DNA of 64,000 nt from Chryseobacterium phosphatilyticum. Lineage in GTDB: Bacteria; Bacteroidota; Bacteroidia; Flavobacteriales; Weeksellaceae. Shown piece after piece: positions 9,295 to 16,209 of the stretch (position 1 is the stretch's first letter; each line of letters opens with the position of its first letter). A program made the translations under genes and the position numbers. The stretch is taken from NCBI RefSeq assembly GCF_002899825.2, contig NZ_PPED02000002.1:286159-350158 (forward strand), written 5' to 3'. Under the pieces are notes generated by a model. The model saw only the letters and a program-made list of their open reading frames with translations. It did not search any database and was not told the DNA's origin.

Positions 9295-9954
9295 TTAAAA
9301 TAAAGGCTCTCCATTGAGGTCAGTTGTCAGTACTTCGCTCATATAATTAAAGAAAGGACGCATAGCCAGTAAGGTAAGAAGGACTTCCTTTTGAAAATGA
9401 TCTGCAAGAACTTCCTTATCGGTAAATTTTCGCATCACGACGAATTGTTTTTTCCGGATTAACTCTATGGCGGGATGATTCTTCTCAAAACCTCTCGGAG
9501 CAGTTTTTACGGCATCACCTTTAAGCTCTCCGAAATATTTTATAAAGGTTTCGTCAGAGGTGATTTTTTCGATTTCTGTAGTACTGATCTCAAATTCTTT
9601 ACGAATACGAAGCAAATCTTTGGCTTCCGGTCCCCAAAATCCACCTCCCACAAAGCTGTTGCCGGGTTCCAGCTGAATATAATATCCGCCTCTTAACATG
9701 GGTTTTGAACGTGAATATCCAACGCCGAAATTGGTTTTATAAGGTGTCTGATCTTTGGAAAAACGAACGTCTCTGTAAATCCTGAAAATATGGATTCCTT
9801 TTAAATTGTCATGTTCCTGAAGTTCATGATAAACCTGGTTGAAAAATGTTTTATTTTCTTTAATGACCAATTCATATTCTGATTTGTGGGCGGCAAACCA
9901 TTCCCGGGTGTTGTTTTTTTCCAGTTGTTTAAGGAATTCAAATGCTTTTTTCAT
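9295..9954 (-). CDS. DUF2461 domain-containing protein
   Basis: A 219 aa cytoplasmic protein matching the DUF2461/TIGR02453 family over its whole length: FLKQLEKNNTREWFAAHK at the N-terminus, then FRIYRDVRFSKDQTPYKTN and GGYYIQLEPGNSFVGGG. The family is widespread but its function is unknown. It starts 7 bases after the SUKH gene stop, so the two are probably one transcript. Confidence 0.85.
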   Translation of the reverse strand: MKKAFEFLKQLEKNNTREWFAAHKSEYELVIKENKTFFNQVYHELQEHDNLKGIHIFRIYRDVRFSKDQTPYKTNFGVGYSRSKPMLRGGYYIQLEPGNSFVGGGFWGPEAKDLLRIRKEFEISTTEIEKITSDETFIKYFGELKGDAVKTAPRGFEKNHPAIELIRKKQFVVMRKFTDKEVLADHFQKEVLLTLLAMRPFFNYMSEVLTTDLNGEPLF

Positions 9955-9961
9955 ATTAAAA

Positions 9962-10507
9962 TCAGGCTTTTCCTTCGTTGATATATTCTTTGTAATCTTG
10001 TTCTAAATTATTAATTTCTTCAATTAAGAAATCGTACAAATTTCCGTCAAAAATTTCAAAGTCGTCCTCATCATATTTATCATATTCAATTTTTATAATT
10101 CCGTTGTCGGTATATGCCCGATAGAGATTTCCGCTGCGTTTGAAAAATAGCTGCCCCAAAGGTTTCTCTTTATATTCAAGGGCTTCTGCATGTTTTTCTT
10201 CAAATCCCATCCATGAAGGCATTTCATCGTCCTGCGAAAGGCCATACACGAAAAAACCGTAGCCAAATTTCCAACTCGGAAGAACATCGAATTCCTCTGG
10301 TCTTTTCCATACTTCTTCCTTGACTTCAAAAACCAGAGAACCAAATGTGGTCAGAAAGTCTTTAATATCTTCGCTAAAAGTAAACCCCGTGTTTTCTTCA
10401 TATTTTCTAATCTGCTCTTCAGTAGCAGGATTTGCCAGAGAGCCCATTACAAAGAAGTCATCATTTAACTGTCTTTTTCTTTCCCAGAATTCTTCTTGTG
10501 TTGCCAT
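9962..10507 (-). CDS. SMI1/KNR4 (SUKH) family protein
   Basis: A 181 aa acidic protein with the SUKH start pattern: NPATEEQIRKYEENTGFTFSEDIKDFLTTFGS, a glycine-containing WKFGYGFFVYGL strand, then an acidic C-terminus. SUKH proteins are a superfamily of immunity proteins for contact-dependent and polymorphic toxins, though many are orphans. No toxin gene is visible here. First gene of a unit with the DUF2461 gene. (The pattern is given in parts: NPATEEQIRKYEENTG, FTFSEDIKDFLTTFG.). Confidence 0.8.
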   Translation of the reverse strand: MATQEEFWERKRQLNDDFFVMGSLANPATEEQIRKYEENTGFTFSEDIKDFLTTFGSLVFEVKEEVWKRPEEFDVLPSWKFGYGFFVYGLSQDDEMPSWMGFEEKHAEALEYKEKPLGQLFFKRSGNLYRAYTDNGIIKIEYDKYDEDDFEIFDGNLYDFLIEEINNLEQDYKEYINEGKA

Positions 10508-10616
10508 ACTTTTGTTTTACGTCAGTAACGTTGGTTATTCAGTTATGGAAACAAATATAGGGGAAAATTTGAGGGCTAGAAAATGAGAAAATGTTTAATA
10601 TAGACGAAAAAAAATT

Positions 10617-10654
10617 ACCTCCTCTATTTTGTGCAGAGCAGAAATAGAGGAGGT
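10617..10654 (-). terminator. Rho-independent terminator after the alpha/beta hydrolase gene
   Basis: Perfect 13-bp arms ACCTCCTCTATTT and AAATAGAGGAGGT around a 12-base loop. On the minus strand the stem is followed by AATTTTTTTT. It serves the 10712-11647 gene. Confidence 0.85.
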
Positions 10655-10711
10655 ATTATTAAGATGTATTGGTTTAAGGAACTGGTATGATGTTCTTCCT
10701 TAAAGAGTTTT

Positions 10712-11647
10712 TCATTTTTTCTTCGTTGAAGATTTTAAAGTTTTAATCCATTTTATGACAGCTTCAACGGGCTCCTGGTTTTTTGCAAAAGCTGTATTAT
10801 GACCTAAATCAGGGAATAACTGATATTCATATCGGTTGTTTTTAGATTGCAGGGTCTTTAAATGTTCTATTGACAATTGTGCCGGAACCTGAATATCCTT
10901 ACCTCCATAGATCCATAAACCAGGTATTGACAATTCGAAAAGGGTAGGCAAAGGGTCAGTGTCTGTAAATTGATACTTGTCGGGGTCATTGAGTATATGC
11001 TGACGGGCGTCTTCTTCGGTGTGGGTATCCCAAAAACTACGATCATTGTTGGTATAAAACTGAAATCTTAGTTGTTCCCGAACGGTAACTAACGCTCCGC
11101 TGAATATGGTCATAAACCTGACGTTGTTATTTTTCCTGGCCGTTAAAGGAATGATCCATCCTGCCTGGCTGCCTCCTATTAAACCAATCTGAATATGTTT
11201 GTCTGACAGATCCTTCTTCAATGCATTTACGGCAGCACTTGCATCTAAAGACAAGAGGTTAAGGTTTGCAGCATCAACGTTATTGGTTCCTACTTCAGGC
11301 CCGGCATACACGCCACCGGATTCTCCAACCCCTCGTTTATCATAGGTTAAAACAGCGATGCCGTTTTGGGCTAAAAGTGTTGCCCATTTCATCATCCTTT
11401 TTTCCTGACCGGAGCCGTGCACAATAACAAGAGCAGCAACAGGGTGTTCAGGTTTTAAAATTGTACCGGCAAGGGTGTCTCCACTACTTACAAACTTTAC
11501 TTCTTTTGTTGTAAAATCCAGAGGTTTAGCCAATACATGAACAGAGGTAACCAATAATAAAAATAATGTGAGTACAAGAGGTTTGTAATAGGCATTTATA
11601 GCTCTGATGTCTTTCAATAAAGTATCCCTGTTTTTTTTGTAAATCAT
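10712..11647 (-). CDS. Alpha/beta hydrolase, exported
   Basis: A 311 aa serine hydrolase of the dienelactone-hydrolase-like type. A hydrophobic segment at residues 22-41 ends at an Ala-rich site and probably acts as signal or anchor. The oxyanion-hole motif VIVHGSGQ, the DKRGVGESGG turn and the nucleophile elbow GGSQAG are all visible. The acid is likely in WIYGGKDIQVP, and the histidine is in PDLGHNTAF. Substrate unknown. It stands alone with its own terminator. Confidence 0.85.
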   Translation of the reverse strand: MIYKKNRDTLLKDIRAINAYYKPLVLTLFLLLVTSVHVLAKPLDFTTKEVKFVSSGDTLAGTILKPEHPVAALVIVHGSGQEKRMMKWATLLAQNGIAVLTYDKRGVGESGGVYAGPEVGTNNVDAANLNLLSLDASAAVNALKKDLSDKHIQIGLIGGSQAGWIIPLTARKNNNVRFMTIFSGALVTVREQLRFQFYTNNDRSFWDTHTEEDARQHILNDPDKYQFTDTDPLPTLFELSIPGLWIYGGKDIQVPAQLSIEHLKTLQSKNNRYEYQLFPDLGHNTAFAKNQEPVEAVIKWIKTLKSSTKKK

Positions 11648-11720
11648 AATAAATTGTGGTTTTCTATTTTATTTGAAGCTTAAGTAGTTCCTATTGAAAT
11701 CTGTTATTGAAAATTTATGA

Positions 11721-12896
11721 TCATCTTACAACTCTTATTTTTTGTAAAACTCCTTGCTCATTTTTAAAACTAAAAATATAGGTTCCTTTTTGAACTTTTG
11801 TTAAATCTATATTTTTATTATAATAGGCAAACCCTTTACTAATCTGCTTCCCATCTATTGAAAAAACAGTATACTCGAATTGGTTGCTGTTATTTTTATT
11901 ACTGATGAAAAAACCATCTCTATACATATTGGGGTAGGCTCTTGTCTTCTTCTCATGACCATCATTGGTTATTTTGGCAGAGAACACACTTTCATTAATA
12001 TCTGCCACCTGTATGCTTTTAATAGCTGAGCTGGTGAGAGATGTTGTACTTCCGCCAATGATGTATAGCTTATTGTTATATACTTCCGCTGCAGCGTGTC
12101 TTCGGGGAATCATATTGGATGATAACGGATGGAATGTATTGGTTGTCGTATCAAAATAAGCCAGAAAAGTTTGATTATTAAAACCACCTACAATAAAAAT
12201 CTTATTATCGGATACCGCTAATGAGTGTCCGGATATACCGGAAGGCATCGTATACTGATCGGTCCAGCGATTAGTGTTGAGGTCGTACACATTGATCAGG
12301 CGGGATGGGGTACCATTAAAACCACCAATGACATACAGCTTATCATTCACAATTTTGCCCTTTGTTTCTCTGGCTGTAGGCATATCCGGTAACGGATTCC
12401 ATGTATTGGAAGCAATATCATAATATTGAAATCTATTAGAAAATTTAGTGGTGGCAGCGCCGTTGAGTCCGCTGCCCCCAAACACATATATTTTGCCATT
12501 ATAGAGGGCGGAACCTGCATTTCCTGTATAGGAATGATTAACAGCTCCCTTTGTTATGGTATTGGTTGCAAGGTCTACAATTTCAAGATGACTATTTCCC
12601 CAGCCGTTAAAAATATAAATTTTATTATCGTAAGTCTCCGAATTAGCAAATTTTTTGGTGAGTAGAGTAGAATTAAGAATACTCCAGCTGTTATCCTTAA
12701 TATTATATTTTTCTATATAATTGGCATTACCTCCCTTTTCCTGATACCCATTGCTCACATAAATATGATCATTCACGATGACACTGGTTATGGCACCTCT
12801 GCCTAAAGACATATTAGCGAGATTTTTAAATTCAAGCGTTTGTGCATGGGCTAGCAGTGAGCCTAAAAATGAAAGGAATAATAATTTTGTTTTCAA
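11721..12896 (-). CDS. Secreted kelch-repeat protein with T9SS C-terminal signal
   Basis: About 391 aa. It has a signal peptide (KTKLLFLSFLGSLLAHAQ) and six or so kelch blades (repeated LYVIGGFNG, IFIVGGFNN, LYIIGGSTT units), predicting a beta-propeller between residues 30 and 300. The last 75 residues have the type A T9SS sorting-domain layout: YPNMYRDGFF, then YTVFSIDGK, and KGTYIFSFKNEQGVLQKIRVVR near the end, the usual 'G.Y......G....K.VV' finish. So it is exported by the Por system. The in-frame start is TTG at 12896, not ATG. It is chosen because the signal peptide begins exactly there and no ATG fits. Confidence 0.8.
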   Translation of the reverse strand: MKTKLLFLSFLGSLLAHAQTLEFKNLANMSLGRGAITSVIVNDHIYVSNGYQEKGGNANYIEKYNIKDNSWSILNSTLLTKKFANSETYDNKIYIFNGWGNSHLEIVDLATNTITKGAVNHSYTGNAGSALYNGKIYVFGGSGLNGAATTKFSNRFQYYDIASNTWNPLPDMPTARETKGKIVNDKLYVIGGFNGTPSRLINVYDLNTNRWTDQYTMPSGISGHSLAVSDNKIFIVGGFNNQTFLAYFDTTTNTFHPLSSNMIPRRHAAAEVYNNKLYIIGGSTTSLTSSAIKSIQVADINESVFSAKITNDGHEKKTRAYPNMYRDGFFISNKNNSNQFEYTVFSIDGKQISKGFAYYNKNIDLTKVQKGTYIFSFKNEQGVLQKIRVVR

Positions 12897-13140
12897 TGGT
12901 ATTAAGATTTAGTGTTTGGTTGTATTTTTTGCTAAGAATTCGGGATTTTTTTAGCAGAAAATCCAGGTTTAAAGATAAGGAAAAAGTTGAATCGAATTTT
13001 GGGAAGGAGTTGTTAATCTTTGATGAAGGGTGGGAAGAGGGGTATGGAAGAGGTTGGAGGTATTTTATTGTCCAAAATCTGACTTTGGATTATTTATTTT
13101 TTGCACAAAACCGGGAGACTTTGTGCAACAGGAGGAATTG

Positions 13141-13641
13141 CTACGATTTAATTTTTTCGAGATAAATTCTTTTGTTTCTCCATCGGGAACCAAAAAATAA
13201 AAACTTGCTTTGATGAGTGTATACTTTTGATTTTTTTTTCAATTGCCCGTTTTTAATTCCATAAGCAAAAAGTTTATTTCCCTGAATTTTATATTTTAAA
13301 TGATAGCTGATTCCGTTTTCACTTTTTAAATCATAATTATGATAGTTGCCGGATAATATATCGGATATTGTCACTGAATCATTTACAGATTCTACCTCTC
13401 CTTTATTTTTATTGAATTTTAAATATAGATTATGACCGCTTATCTTATAAAGACCAGAAAGTTCTGTATACTGAAGATCTCCAGAAAACACATAATTAAA
13501 TTCATTGTTATTTTTTAAGTCAATTTTAATAATGAAGAAACCAAATTCAGCCTTGTTAGTTTTGTAAACTCCCTGCAAGTTCTTTTGTGGCTTACAAGAG
13601 AAAAAAAATAATAAAGTTAAAATTAGACTGAGGGTTTTCAT
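13141..13641 (-). CDS. Putative lipoprotein of unknown function
   Basis: A 166 aa protein. The ATG at 13641 gives a signal peptide MKTLSLILTLLFFFSC, with Cys16 as likely lipidation site. A TTG nine bases upstream is in frame but adds nothing. The mature domain is beta-rich (NEFNYVFSGDLQYTELSGLY), resembling small lipocalin-like or copper-resistance NlpE-like barrels, but I do not assign a family. Basic C-terminus. Confidence 0.6.
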   Translation of the reverse strand: MKTLSLILTLLFFFSCKPQKNLQGVYKTNKAEFGFFIIKIDLKNNNEFNYVFSGDLQYTELSGLYKISGHNLYLKFNKNKGEVESVNDSVTISDILSGNYHNYDLKSENGISYHLKYKIQGNKLFAYGIKNGQLKKKSKVYTHQSKFLFFGSRWRNKRIYLEKIKS

Positions 13642-13758
13642 GATATTCAAATATACATAGATGATTTCGAAATCAGAATGAATACAAGTCTGTTTTTCAT
13701 CAAAAACGAGTACTCACCGCTACCGAACGAATCCTTTCTTGTAAGTTAGGTGTTTAAA

Positions 13759-13793
13759 TATCCTTGTCAAGGTTTTAAACCTTGACAAGGATA
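13759..13793. repeat. Perfect 35-nt palindrome (REP-like)
   Basis: Two 17-nt arms, beginning TATCCTTGTCAAGGTTT, pair perfectly around a single central base. It lies between a lipoprotein gene and the DHFR-family gene. A degenerate half copy (TCCTTGTCAAG, then TTAAACCTG) is at 40278-40300, so this may be a dispersed element. It could also act as a bidirectional terminator. Confidence 0.75.
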
Positions 13794-13820
13794 CCATTCA
13801 TCTTTTTAGCTCGTTGTTAT

Positions 13821-14330
13821 TCAGTCTTCTTTGGTTAGATGCAGTTGAATGAAACCGTCTTTAAAGTCATATTCTGTATGTTTAAATTTTGAGTTCAGTT
13901 CACTGCTGTTTCCTAAAACACCGCCAACTCCTGTGATGAGTGGATGAATATTAAAATAAATGTCTGTCACCAGATCTTTGTCTATAAAAGCATTAAAAGC
14001 ACCTGTTCCTCCGCCAACTGCCATTTCGTGCAAGCCTTTTTCTGACATATATTCAATAGCTTCTTCGGGACTCTCAACGGTTTTGTAGCCTTTTGATGTA
14101 TAGGGTTTTTCAGAAAGTATTACGATTTCTATTCCGCTGAAATGGTCTTTGACTTCCTGTGGGAAGTTTAAAAAATTTTCAAAGGTTTTTACACCTATGA
14201 CAAGATTCCCTACTTTTTTTGCGAATGCTAAATAAAACTCCATCGCTCCTGGTGGCAACTGATGATGTGGATGATCGGATAATAATACTTTACCATTAGC
14301 CGAAATGTTGGCAATTACTGTTACTTTCAT
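13821..14330 (-). CDS. Dihydrofolate reductase (RibD-C) family protein
   Basis: A 169 aa cytoplasmic protein with the RibD-C/DHFR-like fold. It begins MKVTVIANISANGKVLLSD; the NADPH-binding segment LHEMAVGGGTGAFNAF and the C-terminal strand IHPLITGVGG are in the expected places. These proteins are NADPH-dependent reductases of unknown substrate and are not folate enzymes as a rule. It is divergent from an HxlR regulator, with an 80-base shared promoter region, which suggests that regulator controls it. Confidence 0.8.
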   Translation of the reverse strand: MKVTVIANISANGKVLLSDHPHHQLPPGAMEFYLAFAKKVGNLVIGVKTFENFLNFPQEVKDHFSGIEIVILSEKPYTSKGYKTVESPEEAIEYMSEKGLHEMAVGGGTGAFNAFIDKDLVTDIYFNIHPLITGVGGVLGNSSELNSKFKHTEYDFKDGFIQLHLTKED

Positions 14331-14410
14331 TTTTATTTTTTTACAGTGTAAAATTATCTGAAAGAAACTTTACCTTTACTATCCGTTACCCTTTGGAAAG
14401 TAACTATACT

Positions 14411-14758
14411 ATGAATGCCAAAAAAAATGACATCAATAAAGAAAAAATATTAGCCCTTAAAGATGCGATTGAATTATTGGGGGGCAAATGGAAATTCTGT
14501 ATTCTGCATAATTTGTATTATTACGAAACAATGCGGTTCAAAGATTTGCAGGAAACAGCTTTGGGAATAAGTCCAAAAGTTCTATCCAAAGAGCTGCAGG
14601 AACTGGAAGATAATTTACTGATTACCCGAACGGTTAATAATACCAAACCTGTTACCGTTTCGTATGCCATTACCACACACGCCAAAGAAACTGAAGATGT
14701 TGTCAATGCCCTGATTAATTTTGGTTTGAAGCATAGAAAGAAAATAAAGGAGAAGTGA
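14411..14758 (+). CDS. HxlR family transcriptional regulator
   Basis: A 115 aa winged-helix regulator. The HxlR signature is clear: ELLGGKWKFCILHNLYY, then MRFKDLQETALGISPKVLSKEL and a final VNALINFGLKHRKK (quoted in pieces: MRFKDLQETALGIS, PKVLSKELQELE). The ATG at 14411 is preferred to an upstream TTG. HxlR proteins sense redox or electrophilic stress and usually control the divergent neighbour, here the DHFR-family reductase. Confidence 0.85.
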   Translation: MNAKKNDINKEKILALKDAIELLGGKWKFCILHNLYYYETMRFKDLQETALGISPKVLSKELQELEDNLLITRTVNNTKPVTVSYAITTHAKETEDVVNALINFGLKHRKKIKEK

Positions 14759-14793
14759 TTTTTATATCATTAAGAAGTTGAGTTTACATCAAA

Positions 14794-15339
14794 TCATTTT
14801 TTTGATTTTGAAAGCTTTATTTTTCCTCTCCTTTCAGTAATAAGATACGCGGCATCCAGCATTTTAGTCAGATGAATATAGGGGTTGATCATATTCCTTT
14901 CCGGTAGATGATCATAGATTCCCAGTGAGAAATAGACCATTCCGGACATAAAATAATCAAATTCCTTAACGCTGTATTCTTTGAATGCTTTTTTTAAAAC
15001 CAACAGAGGATTTTGGTATTCTTTCTCAGAAAGCAAGCCAAGAACCAACGGAGAGCAATCTTCCAACTGAGTGTTGACCACCAATTTCTTTTCCTTCAGC
15101 ATCATGAAGTAGCCTGCACGGATGAATGAACGCATCGCCAGATGAAAATGATAAATGACTGACGGCTCTTCTTTTATCCAGCTATTTCTTTTAAGGGCAT
15201 AGCTCATAATGATGTTTAAAAGCTCTTTGGTGGCTGTAAGGTCATTGAGCTGAAAAAATGTTTCCATCTGTTGTAAGCCGTAATGTCTCTTCCGGCCTTT
15301 CCCAAGCCGGGATTGAAAGTCTGTTCTGTTTTTTTTCAT
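14794..15339 (-). CDS. Hypothetical protein
   Basis: A 181 aa basic, helical protein from the ATG at 15339 (MKKNRTDFQSRLGKGRKRHY). A longer frame up to 15501 exists but runs into low-quality coding sequence. No signal, membrane segment or recognised motif. Helical segments around LLNIIMSYALKRNSW and LVLKKAFKEYSVKEFDYF give it a TPR-like or bundle look. It lies downstream of the RNA candidate at 15594-15703. Confidence 0.45.
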   Translation of the reverse strand: MKKNRTDFQSRLGKGRKRHYGLQQMETFFQLNDLTATKELLNIIMSYALKRNSWIKEEPSVIYHFHLAMRSFIRAGYFMMLKEKKLVVNTQLEDCSPLVLGLLSEKEYQNPLLVLKKAFKEYSVKEFDYFMSGMVYFSLGIYDHLPERNMINPYIHLTKMLDAAYLITERRGKIKLSKSKK

Positions 15340-15593
15340 GAGTTTGTATTTTTTATTGTACGATTTTACCCGGCAGTAAAGAAGTAAGCCCTGCAATGCC
15401 TGAACTTCCTGTCTATACAAGCCGAATGAATAGGATAGAATTTGTGTTTTTCTAAAAGCCCTAAAGCCGCAATGGATTGTACACCCCATTGTACGTATCA
15501 TGATACTTTATGTTGTAAAGCAGGCTTAGAAAAGATGATTGTAGAAAAGCAGAACAGCATGGAAATAAAAACGGCATGAGACTCTACAATATC

Positions 15594-15703
15594 TGTCATA
15601 GAGGTACTGGTATACCGTGCAACAGATAAGAGAGCCCACGCCTAGGTCGTGAGCTTCATACTTATCATCTTGTTGCTTTAAAAATTACCAGTTTTCTATG
15701 ACA
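15594..15703 (-). ncRNA. Long-hairpin structured RNA, candidate 6S-like (6S-Flavo) RNA
   Basis: Visible base pairing, outside to inside: TGTCATAG 15594-15601 with CTATGACA 15696-15703; ACTGGTA 15606-15612 with TACCAGT 15686-15692; GCAACA 15619-15624 with TGTTGC 15671-15676; GATAAG 15625-15630 with CTTATC 15661-15666; then AGC-CACG 15633-15640 with CGTG-GCT 15648-15655 closing a 7-base loop. An asymmetric internal bubble (15613-15618 / 15677-15685) interrupts it. A long hairpin with a central bubble and about 110 nt is what is expected for the flavobacterial 6S RNA family, which inhibits housekeeping RNA polymerase. The strand is taken from the promoter at 15744-15776; the plus strand would fold equally well. 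Identity is inference. Confidence 0.5.
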
Positions 15704-15743
15704 AGACTCTAAGCAATAGCTTCTATATTTCTTTGAAGTATCG

Positions 15744-15776
15744 CAAAATTACTCTAATGAGTAATCTTTTTCCAAA
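15744..15776 (-). promoter_or_regulatory. Bacteroidota-type promoter for the RNA candidate
   Basis: On the minus strand, TTTG at 15776-15773, a 21-base spacer and TAATTTTG at 15751-15744 match the -33/-7 consensus of Bacteroidota fully. Transcription would start near 15738, about 35 bases before the hairpin. Confidence 0.65.
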
Positions 15777-15848
15777 TATAATAATATTTTTAATATACAG
15801 GACTATAGTCCTTAGTTTTTTATTCTGTTTTTGGCTCACTTTGTCATT

Positions 15849-16136
15849 ATGCATGATTCTTTAGACGAAATAGAGCGATATATAATTTCAAAAGTGAAAG
15901 AAATAAGAGAACAGAGAGGTATTAGCCAAACTTCACTTTCTTTGGCTATTGGTAAGAGTACGAGTTATATTTCAGATATTGAAGCGCATTCCAAAACCGC
16001 AAAATACAATATTAAAAGCCTAAACTTAATATCTAAAGCTTTGGGATGCTCTCCAAAAGATTTCTGGCCAGAACAGCCAATTTTGGAAGAAAAGTACGAA
16101 TTTGTAAAAGAAATAGAGGTGAAGAAAAAATCCTAA
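15849..16136 (+). CDS. XRE/Cro-CI-type HTH regulator
   Basis: A 95 aa protein with a single HTH_3 domain at residues 14-70: ISKVKEIREQRGISQTSLS, AIGKSTSYISDIE, and SLNLISKALGCSPKDFWP. The ATG at 15849 is preferred over an upstream TTG. It is convergent with the nuclease-STAND gene, 73 bases apart. Small XRE proteins are common at defence loci and mobile elements, but no link is proved. AT-rich like the following genes. Confidence 0.8.
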   Translation: MHDSLDEIERYIISKVKEIREQRGISQTSLSLAIGKSTSYISDIEAHSKTAKYNIKSLNLISKALGCSPKDFWPEQPILEEKYEFVKEIEVKKKS

Positions 16137-16148
16137 CGAGAGTTAGGA
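16131..16148 (+). terminator. Short hairpin at the end of the XRE gene
   Basis: TCCTAAC-GAGA-GTTAGGA includes the stop codon of the regulator gene. The U-run after it is poor, so it is a weak terminator candidate. Confidence 0.4.
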
Positions 16149-16209
16149 CTTTCAGTTCTACAATTCTTTCTGTATTTTACCAATACAATGTAGTGACAGT
16201 TATTTTTAC

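Larger units (their letters stand above)
15340..15848. other. Intergenic region holding an RNA candidate and its promoter
   Basis: About 500 bases without protein genes. It contains the hairpin RNA candidate (15594-15703), a matching minus-strand promoter (15744-15776), and the upstream region of the XRE regulator gene on the plus strand. Nothing else recognised. Confidence 0.6.

Noticed and set aside
12842..13165. 107-residue plus-strand frame
   Set aside because: Antisense to the kelch gene's signal peptide and continuing through its upstream region; no recognisable sequence and not supported by promoter or composition.
14794..15501. Longer form of the hypothetical protein, starting at 15501
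   Set aside because: The extra 54 residues are cysteine- and leucine-rich with no family resemblance; the ATG at 15339 (MKKNRTD) is a more normal start.
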